Below are positions 56,433 through 64,000 of a stretch of DNA of 64,000 bases, in pieces. The notes below the pieces were generated by a model. That model was given only the letters and a program-made list of their open reading frames with translations. It searched no databases and had not been told where the DNA came from. The DNA is taken from NCBI RefSeq assembly GCF_000025625.1, contig NC_013922.1, forward strand, positions 3,687,859 through 3,751,858, read 5' to 3'. Both the position numbers and the translations under genes were made by a program. This stretch comes from Natrialba magadii ATCC 43099. Lineage in GTDB: Archaea; Halobacteriota; Halobacteria; Halobacteriales; Natrialbaceae. Every line of letters begins with the position of its first letter. The stretch's first letter is position 1.

Positions 56433-57635
56433 TTAGCGCAGTCGTGCGCCGAGACCGAGTGTCGCAAGCACAGCAGCAAGGGCCCCAGCAACGCCGAAGC
56501 CAGGGATCGAATCGTCGCCGGCATCTCCGTCATCAGTCGTCGCCTCCCCGTCCTCGTCGTCGCCCGCACCAGCACCATCATCATCGCTCGCCGCCGATCC
56601 CTCGAGTTCTGCACTCGCCTCGTCGTAGGCTTCAGGGTGGATCTCCTCCACGATCGACGTGACCGCCAGCACGACCTGCGGTGCCGGCTGGTTCAGTCGG
56701 TTTGCATCGACGGCGATCACGTTATCCTCCTCGACAGCCGTAATCTCACTTGCTGCATCCGGGATCGGTGGTTCTTCCCTATCGTCTGGGTAAACGACCC
56801 ACTCCGGATCAGCGTCGACGACCGTCTCGGCGTTGATCGGCTCGTACCACGTAATGCCCGCGTCCTCGGCGACGTTCTCGAGTCCAGCGGTCGACAGGAT
56901 GTCGCCGATGAACGTCCCCGTTCCAGCCGTCATCCCGTCATCACCCATCGTGTAGTAGACGAGCGGGCGGTCGGCATCCTCGAGTGCAGTCTCGACGATT
57001 TCGAGCTGGTCGTCCATCCAGTCGACCGTGTCGTCGGCGCCGTCGCACTCGTCGACGAGCGCGCCAGTCGTCTCGACGTTCTCGCGCACGTCATCGATCG
57101 ATTCGGCCTCCGGGAAGTGGTAGACGGTGAAGTCTGCCTCGTCGCGTAGCGTCTCGATATCCTCGGCCTGCGTCGCGTTCGCCGCCAGCACGAGGTCAGG
57201 ATCGGTTGCAATGATCTGTTCGTGGTCGACAGTCCAGCCGTCACCGACATCTGCGCGGTCGCCGCGGTCGAGTCCGCTCGTCGCGTCGCTGTAGGGCATC
57301 CCATCGAGGCGGTCCTCCGCGCCGATTTCGTACATCGTCTGGGCGTCGCTGGCCTGCAGCGCAACGACGGAGTCAGGCGCTTCCTCGAGTGTGATCGTCT
57401 CGCCCGTCGCGTCGGTCAACTCGAGTGGGTACTCACAGGAGACGGCCTCCTGTGTGAGTGCCGATTGTGTCTCTAGAAGCGATTGCGAAGGGGTCTGGTC
57501 TGTCTCAACCGACTGGGCGGCACCGGTGGGGTTGTCGCCTGCGATACCGCCAGCGGCCGCAAGCGGCGCCGTTGCCGACGCAGCAACGACAGCCATCAGT
57601 ACCGCGAGTAGCACGAGCGTACGTTTGTGTCGCAT
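56433..57635 (-). CDS. btuF: Cobalamin-type ABC substrate-binding protein with PGF-CTERM
   Basis: A 400-residue exported BtuF/FecB-like binding protein. Sec signal at 1-28; the TroA-type fold spans about 70-345 (PDSVVALQASDAQTMYEIGAEDRL, ATDPDLVLAANATQAE, VVYPDDREEPPIPDAA). The C-terminal 60 residues are Asp/Gly-rich and end in a PGF-CTERM signal (DSIPGFGVAGALAAVLATLGLGARLR). It is divergent from btuCD across 60 nt. Cobalamin is the probable ligand; a haem or siderophore ligand cannot be excluded from sequence. Confidence 0.88.
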   Translation of the reverse strand: MRHKRTLVLLAVLMAVVAASATAPLAAAGGIAGDNPTGAAQSVETDQTPSQSLLETQSALTQEAVSCEYPLELTDATGETITLEEAPDSVVALQASDAQTMYEIGAEDRLDGMPYSDATSGLDRGDRADVGDGWTVDHEQIIATDPDLVLAANATQAEDIETLRDEADFTVYHFPEAESIDDVRENVETTGALVDECDGADDTVDWMDDQLEIVETALEDADRPLVYYTMGDDGMTAGTGTFIGDILSTAGLENVAEDAGITWYEPINAETVVDADPEWVVYPDDREEPPIPDAASEITAVEEDNVIAVDANRLNQPAPQVVLAVTSIVEEIHPEAYDEASAELEGSAASDDDGAGAGDDEDGEATTDDGDAGDDSIPGFGVAGALAAVLATLGLGARLR

Positions 57636-57695
57636 CGAGCGTGAGTGAGATCTACTCCAACAAATATTTGGCTAAAGCAATCATGCTTGCACAGT
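57636..57695. promoter_or_regulatory. Shared promoter region of btuF and btuCD
   Basis: Sixty nt lie between divergent genes. CAAATATTTG (57661-57670) is a perfect palindrome, 26-35 nt before btuC ATG and 26-35 nt before the btuF ATG (57635), so it can serve as TATA for both directions. No cobalamin riboswitch fits here. Confidence 0.6.
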
Positions 57696-58799
57696 ATGTA
57701 CCAACCGGGCCGCACTGTCGCGTGGTCGGCGGGACTCCTCGTCCTGCTCGTCGCCGTCGTCCTCGTCAGCGCTGCACTCGGCCCGGTACGAATTGATCCC
57801 GTAACGGTCGCGATGGCCGCGCTGAACGCCGTCGTCGTTCCGACCAGTGTCTCGGTGAACACCACAAGCATCACCGTTCTCGGGTTCGCAATCCCCGTGC
57901 TGATCCCGGCGTTCGAGTACACTGCCGTCTTCTCGTTCGATGTCGCTGGCTCACACCAGTTGATCGTCGAAACGATCCGAATGCCCCGAATCGCGCTCGC
58001 CGCGACGGTCGGCTTCTCGCTTGCTGCTGCAGGAACCGTCATGCAGGGATTCTTCCGGAACCCGCTCGCAGATCCGTCGATCATCGGTGTCTCCTCTGGA
58101 GCTGCGGCGGGTGCCGTGGCCGCTATCGCCTTTCCCGCGATCGTGCCGTTCGGGAGTATTCACCTCTCGGCGTTCGTGGGCGCGCTCGTCACGGCGTTCC
58201 TCGTCTACGCTATCGCGACAGAGGGCGGACGCACGCCAGTCGCAACCCTACTGCTCGCCGGCGTCGCGATTCAGGCCTTTCTAGGCGCGCTGATCTCGTA
58301 TATGCTGGTTCACAGCGGCGACGACCTCAGACAGGCCGTCGTCTGGATGATGGGCCACCTGAATAACACGACCTGGAGCGACGTGGGATTCGCCTTGCCG
58401 GTTGCGCTGCTCGGTGTCGGCGTCCTCGGTGCGTACGTCCGCGAACTGAACGTCCTCCTGCTCGGCGAGGAGGACGCCCACCACCTCGGCGTCGACGTCG
58501 AACGGACCAAGCTCCTCCTGCTCGCTCTCGCGAGCATCGTGACGGCAGCGGGCGTCGCGGTCGCCGGCGTTATTGGCTTCGTCGGCCTCGTCGTCCCGCA
58601 CATCATGCGCCTGATCGTCGGCCCGGATCATCGGATTTTGCTCCCGACGAGCGCACTGGCCGGCGCGTCCTTCCTCGTCGTGACGGACACCATTGCCCGC
58701 ACCGGGCCGGCCGAAGTCCCGGTCGGCATCGTCACCGCCTTCGTCGGCGTCCCATTTTTCCTGTTCCTGCTCGTTCGACGGGAGGTGCATTCGCTGTGA
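57696..58799 (+). CDS. btuC: Cobalamin-type ABC permease
   Basis: A 367-residue FecCD/BtuC permease with about ten helices. Motifs: RMPRIALAATVGFSLAAAGTVMQGFFRNPLADPSIIGVSSGA, the VWMMGHLNNTTWSDV loop, DAHHLGVDVERTK coupling region and GVIGFVGLVVPHIMRLIVGPDHR. ATG 57696 is preferred because the family starts close to the first helix. Its end overlaps btuD by 4 nt (GTGA). Confidence 0.92.
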   Translation: MYQPGRTVAWSAGLLVLLVAVVLVSAALGPVRIDPVTVAMAALNAVVVPTSVSVNTTSITVLGFAIPVLIPAFEYTAVFSFDVAGSHQLIVETIRMPRIALAATVGFSLAAAGTVMQGFFRNPLADPSIIGVSSGAAAGAVAAIAFPAIVPFGSIHLSAFVGALVTAFLVYAIATEGGRTPVATLLLAGVAIQAFLGALISYMLVHSGDDLRQAVVWMMGHLNNTTWSDVGFALPVALLGVGVLGAYVRELNVLLLGEEDAHHLGVDVERTKLLLLALASIVTAAGVAVAGVIGFVGLVVPHIMRLIVGPDHRILLPTSALAGASFLVVTDTIARTGPAEVPVGIVTAFVGVPFFLFLLVRREVHSL

Positions 58800-60406
58800 G
58801 CGACCCGACCGACTCGATCGACCCGACCGACTCGATCGACTCGACCGACTCGACCGACTCGAGTAGCTGGGACGACTCCGACGCTAGCGAACCACAGGAG
58901 GACACACTCCAACTCGAGCCGGCTCCGATCACGGTCACCGACCTTTCGCTGTCGTTCGGCGATCTGACCGTTCTGGAAAACGTCTCGCTCTCGATCGAAC
59001 CCGGCGAGTTCGTCGGCTTCGTCGGCCCGAACGGCGCCGGGAAGACAACCCTGCTGCGCGCCATCAGCGGCGCACTCACGCCGGATTCGGGAACCGTGAC
59101 GATCGATGCCACTGACGTTCACACCGTCTCTTCGCGCGCATCGAGTCGACTCGTCGCCGTCGTTCCGCAGGATACCTCGCTGTCGTTCTCGTTTCCCGTC
59201 CGCGACGTCGTCGAGATGGGCCGCCACCCTCACCGCTCGCGATTCTCTGCGCCGACACACGACGATCGCGACGCGGTCGAACGAGCACTCGAGCGGACCC
59301 GGACGACGGACCTCGCAGAGCGGCCGATCGACGAGGTCAGCGGCGGCCAGCGCCAGCGGGTCGTCCTCGCGCGCGCAATCGCACAAGAGACGCCTGCGCT
59401 GTTGCTCGACGAGCCAACGGCCAGTCTGGACGTGAACCATCAGATCGAGACGCTTGAACTCGTTCGCGAACTGGTCGATTCAGGGCGGACGGCGGTCGCA
59501 GCGATCCACGACCTGGATCTGGCGGCGCGCTACTGCGACCGACTCGTGGTGCTCGCCAACGGCACAGTCCACGACGTCGGCGCGCCAGACGCGGTGCTCA
59601 CCGCCGATGCGCTCGCCGAGGCGTTCGACGCGAACGCGACGGTAACGACGAATCCGGTGACCGGGACGGAGACGGTGACAGCGCTCCCGGACGCCACGGC
59701 GGTTTCGGGCAGCGGGGGCGAGCAGTCGGGAGACAACGCCGCCAACGTGTCGGGTGAGAACGCCGCCCACATCCACGTTCTCGGCACCGGTACGACCGCC
59801 GCGAGCGCTGTCGCACGGCTCGCCACCGCCGGCTACGAGGTGTCGATCGGACCGGTCACACACGGCGACGCGGCTGCGGAGACGGCAGCCCGACTTGCAG
59901 AGGGAGCGTCCTCCGCCCCTGGCGGTGATGGCAGCAGCCGAGCCGTCGAAACCGTTACAGTCGAACCCTTCGCCGCACTCTCGACCGACGACCGCGCCGA
60001 ACTCGAGTCGTACATTGGAAACGCAGACACGACCGTACTCGCGGACCTGACGCTCACTGCCGGCAACCAACTCGTGCTCGATCCACTCGAGTCCGTCGAG
60101 AAACCGATCCTCGTCGAAACGACGCCGCTCGCGGAACGCAGCGGTGTGGGTGCGGCGGCACGGGAGCGCTACGAGGCGTGTCGCGAGCGCGGTATCGAAG
60201 TCGGTCTTGACGAGGTTCTCGACGGTGTCGAGAGTGTGCTGTCAGTGTCGGACACTGGGACAGGGGCTGTGGGGGTGGACTCGAGTAGCGAGGTGAGTGC
60301 GGACAAGACGAGCGCAGAAACGCGAGCGTCTATTGGGGACGAGACGGAAGGCGAGTCTGCGGTGTCGCGGGAGTTGCGGGAGTCGCTGGAGTCGCAGGAC
60401 GACTGA
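58796..60406 (+). CDS. btuD: Cobalamin-type ABC ATPase with C-terminal extension
   Basis: A 536-residue protein starting GTG in a 4-nt overlap with btuC. The first 40 residues are a TDSID repeat. The ATPase (about 43-300) has GPNGAGKTT, QDTSLSFSFPVRDVV, VSGGQRQRVVLARAIAQ, LLLDEPTASLD and AAIHDLDLA. An additional domain of about 165 residues follows (from about 323): HIHVLGTGTTAASAVARLATAGYEVSIGPV looks like a nucleotide-binding Rossmann start, then VADLTLTAGNQLVLDPLE and YEACRERGIEVGLDEVLDG. The last 60 residues are acidic low complexity. The extension may sense a ligand or bind corrinoid; this is a guess. Confidence 0.88.
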   Translation: MSDPTDSIDPTDSIDSTDSTDSSSWDDSDASEPQEDTLQLEPAPITVTDLSLSFGDLTVLENVSLSIEPGEFVGFVGPNGAGKTTLLRAISGALTPDSGTVTIDATDVHTVSSRASSRLVAVVPQDTSLSFSFPVRDVVEMGRHPHRSRFSAPTHDDRDAVERALERTRTTDLAERPIDEVSGGQRQRVVLARAIAQETPALLLDEPTASLDVNHQIETLELVRELVDSGRTAVAAIHDLDLAARYCDRLVVLANGTVHDVGAPDAVLTADALAEAFDANATVTTNPVTGTETVTALPDATAVSGSGGEQSGDNAANVSGENAAHIHVLGTGTTAASAVARLATAGYEVSIGPVTHGDAAAETAARLAEGASSAPGGDGSSRAVETVTVEPFAALSTDDRAELESYIGNADTTVLADLTLTAGNQLVLDPLESVEKPILVETTPLAERSGVGAAARERYEACRERGIEVGLDEVLDGVESVLSVSDTGTGAVGVDSSSEVSADKTSAETRASIGDETEGESAVSRELRESLESQDD

Positions 60407-60408
60407 GA

Positions 60409-60662
60409 CAATAGTAGCCACTGCAAGTCACTGCACACCAGCTCGCACGATGGCAGCGCGGTTCGGAGCGAGCGCGGTTCGAAACGAACGAAGTGAGTGA
60501 GAACCGCGGACCGCGAGCGGGGAACAACGTGACCCGCGAGCGAGTAGAACGAGTGAGAACCGCGGACCACGAGCGGGGAACAACGTGACCCGCGAGCGAG
60601 TAGAACGAGTGAGAACCGCGGAAGTGCGATCAGTGTGTAACAAGTTGCAGTTGTTACTATAG
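60409..60662. repeat. Long inverted-repeat element, copy B, with tandem insert
   Basis: Arms 60409-60441 and 60630-60662 are imperfect inverse copies (about 15 of the outer 19 positions match). Each arm matches its counterpart in copy A (right arm 26 of 32 identical). The inside (60442-60629) contains 56-bp tandem repeats. It starts 2 nt after the btuD stop. Confidence 0.7.
60495..60621. repeat. 56-bp tandem repeat
   Basis: Units 60495-60550 and 60551-60606 differ at a single dinucleotide region; a partial third unit runs to 60621. The sequence (GAGTGAGAACCGCGG, then GAGCGGGGAACAACGTGACC) is purine-rich and typical of haloarchaeal intergenic repeats. Confidence 0.9.
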
Positions 60663-60804
60663 GTGCGTACTCGCCGAGATCTGACGCGGCCAGAAGCAAC
60701 GTGGGCGGCGGCGCGTACAATCTGGGGCGGTTCGGGACGTGCCGGGTCGCAATCATCGGCGCAACTGGACGGTTTTTTACCCCTCCACCACCGATTACCG
60801 CGCA

Positions 60805-62709
60805 ATGAGTACACGCGAGACCGCATCCGGCTCCGGGGCCGAGTCCGACCTCGACTACGACGACCTCGGACTCGTTGCCGGGCTGGAGATTCACCAGCAA
60901 CTCGATACGGCGACGAAACTGTTCTGCCAGTGTCCGACTGAGATTCGCGAGCCCGAAGCGGCCGATCGAACCTTCACGCGCTACCTCCACCCAACGCGGA
61001 GCGAACTCGGCGAAATCGACGAGGCCGCCCTGGAGGAGAGTCGCGTCGACCGCGAGTTCGAGTACCTCGCCTACGACTCGACCTGTCTTGTCGAGGAAGA
61101 CGACGAACCGCCCCACGAACTCGATGCGGAGGCACTCGAGACGGTCCTCGAGATTGCCCAGCTGATGGATATGTCGCCGGTCGATCAGGCCCACGTTATG
61201 CGCAAGATCGTCGTCGACGGCTCGAACACCTCGGGTTTCCAGCGCTCGACGCTGATCGCGACCGACGGCGAGATCGAGACCAGCGAGGGCGCGGTCGGTA
61301 TCGAGGATCTCATGCTCGAAGAGGAGAGCGCCCAGCGCGTCGAGGAAACCGACGACGGCGTCCGCTACAGCCTCGATCGACTCGGCATTCCGCTGGTCGA
61401 GATCGGCACGAAGCCCGATATCTCGACGCCGGAGCAGGCCCTCGAAGCCGCCGAACGAATCGGGATGCTCCTGCGCTCGACGGGCAAGGTCAAGCGCGGA
61501 CTCGGGACGATTCGCCAGGACGTCAACGTCTCCATCGCAGACGGTGCACGCGTCGAGATCAAGGGTGTCCAGAGTCTGGACGACATCGACGACATCGTCC
61601 GCACCGAGGCCGCCCGGCAGCGCGAACTCGTCGAAATTCGAGAGGAGCTCGCCGAACGCGACGCGTCCGTGGGTGACGTACAGGACGTGACGGACGTCTT
61701 CGAGGACACCGAGAGCGGTGTTATTGGTGGCGCGCTCAACTCCGGTGGTGCCGTGATGGGCGTCCTGCTCTCCGGCTTCGATGGGATCGTCGGCCGCGAA
61801 ATTGCGCCTGACCGACGGCTCGGCACCGAACTCTCCGACCACGCAAAGCGCCACGGCGCGGGCGGCATCTTCCACACCGACGAACTCCCCGCCTACGGCG
61901 TGACCGAGGCCGAAGTCGCGGCGCTGCGCGAAGCCGTCGGTGCCGGGCCGGACGACGCCGTCGCCATCGTCGCCGCCGACACCGACGTCGCCGAGGCCGC
62001 AATCGAAGCCGCCGCCGAGCGCGCCGAAGCCGCGCTGGAGGGCGTCCCCGAAGAGACCCGCGGCGCGAACGACGACGGCACGACCCGCTACCTGCGCCCG
62101 CTCCCCGGTGCAGCGCGGATGTACCCCGAAACCGACGTGCCACCCGTCGAACCAGACCCGAGCGAGGTCCCAGAGCCTGAACTGCTCACCGAGAAGGTCG
62201 AACGCTACCAGGACGAGTTCGACCTCGGCGAGGGCCTCGCAGAACAGGTCGCCTACGGCAAGCACATGCCGCTGTTCGAGGTCGTGGTTGCGGACGGCAT
62301 CGATCCGACGCTCGCCGCGACGACACTCGAGTCCACCCTGACCGAACTCCGACGGGACGACGTTCCCGTTGAGGCCCTGACCGAGACGCATATCGCGTCG
62401 GTACTCCAGTTGGTCGAGAGTGGTGAGTTGCCGAACGAAGGCGTCCCGGATCTGCTCACGGTGCTGGCCGAAGAACCAGATCAGACTGCCGAGGAGGCGG
62501 CCGAAGATGCGGGACTCGGCGGTGCCGACGAGGCGGAGGTCCGGGAGGCCGTCGTCGGCGTCGTCGAGCGAAACGAGGAGCAGGTCGCGGAGGAAGGGAT
62601 GCAGGCGTTCTCCGGACTCATGGGTGAGTGTATGGGTGCGCTTCGCGGAAAAGCCGATGGCGACCTGGTGAGTCAGTTGCTGCGCGAGGAGATTCAGAAG
62701 CGGGCCTGA
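60805..62709 (+). CDS. gatE: Archaeal Glu-tRNA(Gln) amidotransferase subunit E
   Basis: A 634-residue GatE. The GatB-type kinase core (LVAGLEIHQQLDTATKLFCQCPT, YLHPTRSELGEID, SPVDQAHVMRKIVVDGSNTSGFQRS, GIPLVEIGTKPD) converts Glu-tRNA(Gln) to a phosphorylated intermediate. An AspRS-like insertion (about 290-420) distinguishes it from GatB, and the C-terminal YqeY-like domain grips tRNA (EGMQAFSGLMGECMGALRGKADG). The glutaminase GatD is not in the window. TATA upstream supports the ATG. Confidence 0.96.
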   Translation: MSTRETASGSGAESDLDYDDLGLVAGLEIHQQLDTATKLFCQCPTEIREPEAADRTFTRYLHPTRSELGEIDEAALEESRVDREFEYLAYDSTCLVEEDDEPPHELDAEALETVLEIAQLMDMSPVDQAHVMRKIVVDGSNTSGFQRSTLIATDGEIETSEGAVGIEDLMLEEESAQRVEETDDGVRYSLDRLGIPLVEIGTKPDISTPEQALEAAERIGMLLRSTGKVKRGLGTIRQDVNVSIADGARVEIKGVQSLDDIDDIVRTEAARQRELVEIREELAERDASVGDVQDVTDVFEDTESGVIGGALNSGGAVMGVLLSGFDGIVGREIAPDRRLGTELSDHAKRHGAGGIFHTDELPAYGVTEAEVAALREAVGAGPDDAVAIVAADTDVAEAAIEAAAERAEAALEGVPEETRGANDDGTTRYLRPLPGAARMYPETDVPPVEPDPSEVPEPELLTEKVERYQDEFDLGEGLAEQVAYGKHMPLFEVVVADGIDPTLAATTLESTLTELRRDDVPVEALTETHIASVLQLVESGELPNEGVPDLLTVLAEEPDQTAEEAAEDAGLGGADEAEVREAVVGVVERNEEQVAEEGMQAFSGLMGECMGALRGKADGDLVSQLLREEIQKRA

Positions 62710-62817
62710 GCGCTGGCGGGCGCACTCGAGTTCCGACTTTCGACTTTCGACTTCTGATTTCGAGTACTCCCGGTCTCGAGTATCGAGTCGAATTGATTGA
62801 GTTCAGTCCTGTTCTGC

Positions 62818-63609
62818 TCAGTCCTGTTCTGCTGGCCGTTCCGTTGCCCGTCGGAGGAGTCCGAGGAACGTGTTCGCCTCACGTTCGGTGAGGTCAGCGC
62901 GGCCGTAGACGCGCCGGAGCATTCGCATCGTCTTCTCGCGTTTTTCGGGCGGGTGATTGATTTCCTCGAGGAGGTCCGCCCACTGGTCGTAGAGTCGGTC
63001 GACCGTCGCCTCGTCCGCGCGGACGCGCTCGAGATCAGGCAGTTGCGTTTCGTCTTTGTCGAGCGCCAGCGAGCGCAGTTCGTAGAGCGTGATCGTCGCG
63101 GCCTGGCCGAGGTTGAGGACGGGATACTCCTCGCTCGCGGGGATTGCACAGATTTCGTCGATATGGGCGAGTTCTTCGTTCGTCAGGCCGACGCGTTCGC
63201 GTCCGAAAACGAGCGCAGTCGGGGCCTCGACGGTTGGCAAGCGCTCGGCGAGGTCGGCAGGCGTAGAGAAGGGAAAGCGCATGTGGCTCCGGTCGTTCTC
63301 GTTGGTGACGGCGGTACAGCCGATCGTGTGATAGTCTGAGACCAGTTCGTCGAAGGATATCTCGGTCGCATTCGGGAGGACATCGTCGCGTGCGTGGCCG
63401 GCGAAGCCGTAGGCCTCGCCGTCGGGATCGAGTTCCGGTGGATCGATCAGGAGGAGGTTACTGAAGCCGAAGTTCTTCATCGCTCTGGAGATGGTGCCGA
63501 CGTTGCCCGGGAACTGTGCGTCGACGACGGCGACTGCAGGTGGTGTTCGACGGGACGGGAGGTCGTCAACTGCTGCGTCCTGCTGTGGGTGGTCGTTCGC
63601 GTCAGTCAT
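62818..63609 (-). CDS. TrmJ-like tRNA 2'-O-methyltransferase
   Basis: A 263-residue SPOUT methyltransferase. Motifs: VAVVDAQFPGNVGTISRAMKNFGFSNLLLIDPPEL, LVFGRERVGLTNEELAHID and IPASEEYPVLNLGQAATITLYE, the trefoil-knot SAM site. The C-terminal about 80 residues are helical (KREKTMRMLRRVYGRADLTEREANTFLGLLRRA). It matches TrmJ, which methylates position 32 of tRNA. The start carries a poor, acidic amino terminus. Single gene. Confidence 0.9.
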   Translation of the reverse strand: MTDANDHPQQDAAVDDLPSRRTPPAVAVVDAQFPGNVGTISRAMKNFGFSNLLLIDPPELDPDGEAYGFAGHARDDVLPNATEISFDELVSDYHTIGCTAVTNENDRSHMRFPFSTPADLAERLPTVEAPTALVFGRERVGLTNEELAHIDEICAIPASEEYPVLNLGQAATITLYELRSLALDKDETQLPDLERVRADEATVDRLYDQWADLLEEINHPPEKREKTMRMLRRVYGRADLTEREANTFLGLLRRATERPAEQD

Positions 63610-64000
63610 GGAACTCGAGAGTACACACAGAGTATCGAACGGGAGGCTAAAAGTGACCTGTTCGCTGTGTGTGGTTCGGTGTCTGTGCTGGTGGATGTGT
63701 TAGGTGTGTTGGGTGTGTTGAGTGTGTTGAGTGTGTTGAGTGTGTTAGGTGTGTGGTGTGTATGTGATGAGAATGTGTGATGAAAGTGTGTGTGAGGTGA
63801 GTGCTACTGGTGGACAGCCGGAATTGGTTGGATAGTTCGGGATTAGTTGAGTTCATCGAGAGCCGTTGGGACAGGTTTGATTGGAAGTTCCTGAATTAGT
63901 GGAGTTGTTCTGGAACCGTCTGAGTTATCGTTGGTTCTGTCTGAGAGAAGTCTCTAGGACTACTCATGACTACTTCGTCGTACTACATCTAGTATTACTA
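63610..64000. other. Right-end intergenic region with 9-bp repeats
   Basis: No ORF of coding quality. At about 63694-63757 GTGTGTTGA-like 9-bp units repeat about seven times; the rest is TG-rich and AT-rich without features I can name. The next gene is outside the window. Confidence 0.6.

Larger units (their letters stand above)
60407..60804. promoter_or_regulatory. Spacer between btuD and gatE
   Basis: This 398-nt spacer is filled by the inverted-repeat element. After it, TTTTTTAC (60773-60780) lies about 28 nt before ATG 60805 and is the likely gatE TATA. No ORF. Confidence 0.6.

Noticed and set aside
57636..57695. Cobalamin riboswitch upstream of btuF or btuC
   Set aside because: Only 60 nt are available and both mRNAs seem almost leaderless.
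60495..60621. Possible CRISPR array
   Set aside because: The 56-bp units are contiguous, without unique spacers, and no cas genes are present.
60169..62391. Minus-strand frame of 740 codons antisense to gatE
   Set aside because: It spans the gatE promoter, the inverted-repeat element and the btuD end, and contains repeat-derived nonsense.

Overview
The window is GC-rich chromosomal DNA of a halophilic archaeon of class Halobacteria. The family Natrialbaceae (Natrialba, Natronorubrum or Haloterrigena relatives) is my best guess from protein style, not from a search. Evidence: very acidic proteins, archaeal TATA boxes placed about 25-30 nt before start codons (leaderless mRNAs), and archaeal housekeeping genes (rpoL, gar1, srp19, gatE, dph2, a TFB amino terminus). 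Haloarchaeal hallmarks are Tat lipoproteins, PGF-CTERM cell-surface tails and a salactin-like actin homologue.

Region by region. 1-2.5 kb: divergent TFB and gatC-gatA (tRNA amidation). 2.5-4.2 kb: a wHTH regulator with a possible coupled leader ORF, an NRDE/TANGO2-like protein and a small zinc protein. 4.3-22.5 kb, mostly minus strand: menaquinone genes in transcriptional order menF-menD ... menB ... menA-menC-menE. Two blocks interrupt them. One is a cell-surface operon (DyP-like lipoprotein, p19-like His-rich lipoprotein, PGF-CTERM protein) at 8.1-11.7 kb. The other is a lower-GC accessory island at 12.9-18.0 kb with a PIN toxin-antitoxin pair, a membrane protein, a HTH regulator and a DDE transposase, followed by a J-domain membrane protein.

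22.5-27.8 kb: a molybdopterin oxidoreductase, small membrane and RHH proteins, hisF, a double zinc-ribbon membrane protein, rpoL and an SPW protein. 27.9-34.8 kb: a rhomboid protease, a three-gene MacB/LolCDE-type ABC exporter and a METTL5-like methyltransferase. 34.9-43.1 kb: a small zinc protein, the salactin-like actin, a four-helix membrane protein with a cytoplasmic tail, dph2, an MBL hydrolase, an acidic coiled-coil protein and a HisG-like paralogue.

43.3-46.9 kb: an RHH-integrase pair, about 2 kb of gene-poor DNA holding a long palindromic element and a hairpin, and a zinc-finger protein. 47.1-54.4 kb: fumC, a YdbS/YdbT-like PH-domain pair, bolA, a DUF7523-like gene, cysS and a lipoprotein. 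54.5-60.4 kb: a presenilin-type protease, gar1-srp19, and btuF divergent from btuCD (cobalamin uptake). 60.4-63.6 kb: a second palindromic element, gatE and a TrmJ-like methyltransferase.

The most interesting structural signals are: (1) two related long inverted-repeat elements at 45504-45589 and 60409-60662, the second carrying a 56-bp tandem repeat; (2) a 10-bp inverted repeat around the TATA box of the actin gene; (3) a triplicated gar1 start region that makes two 4-codon mini-ORFs; (4) an over-represented palindromic octamer, ACTCGAGT, that is missing from the accessory island; (5) the metal-binding-looking surface operon inside the men cluster.
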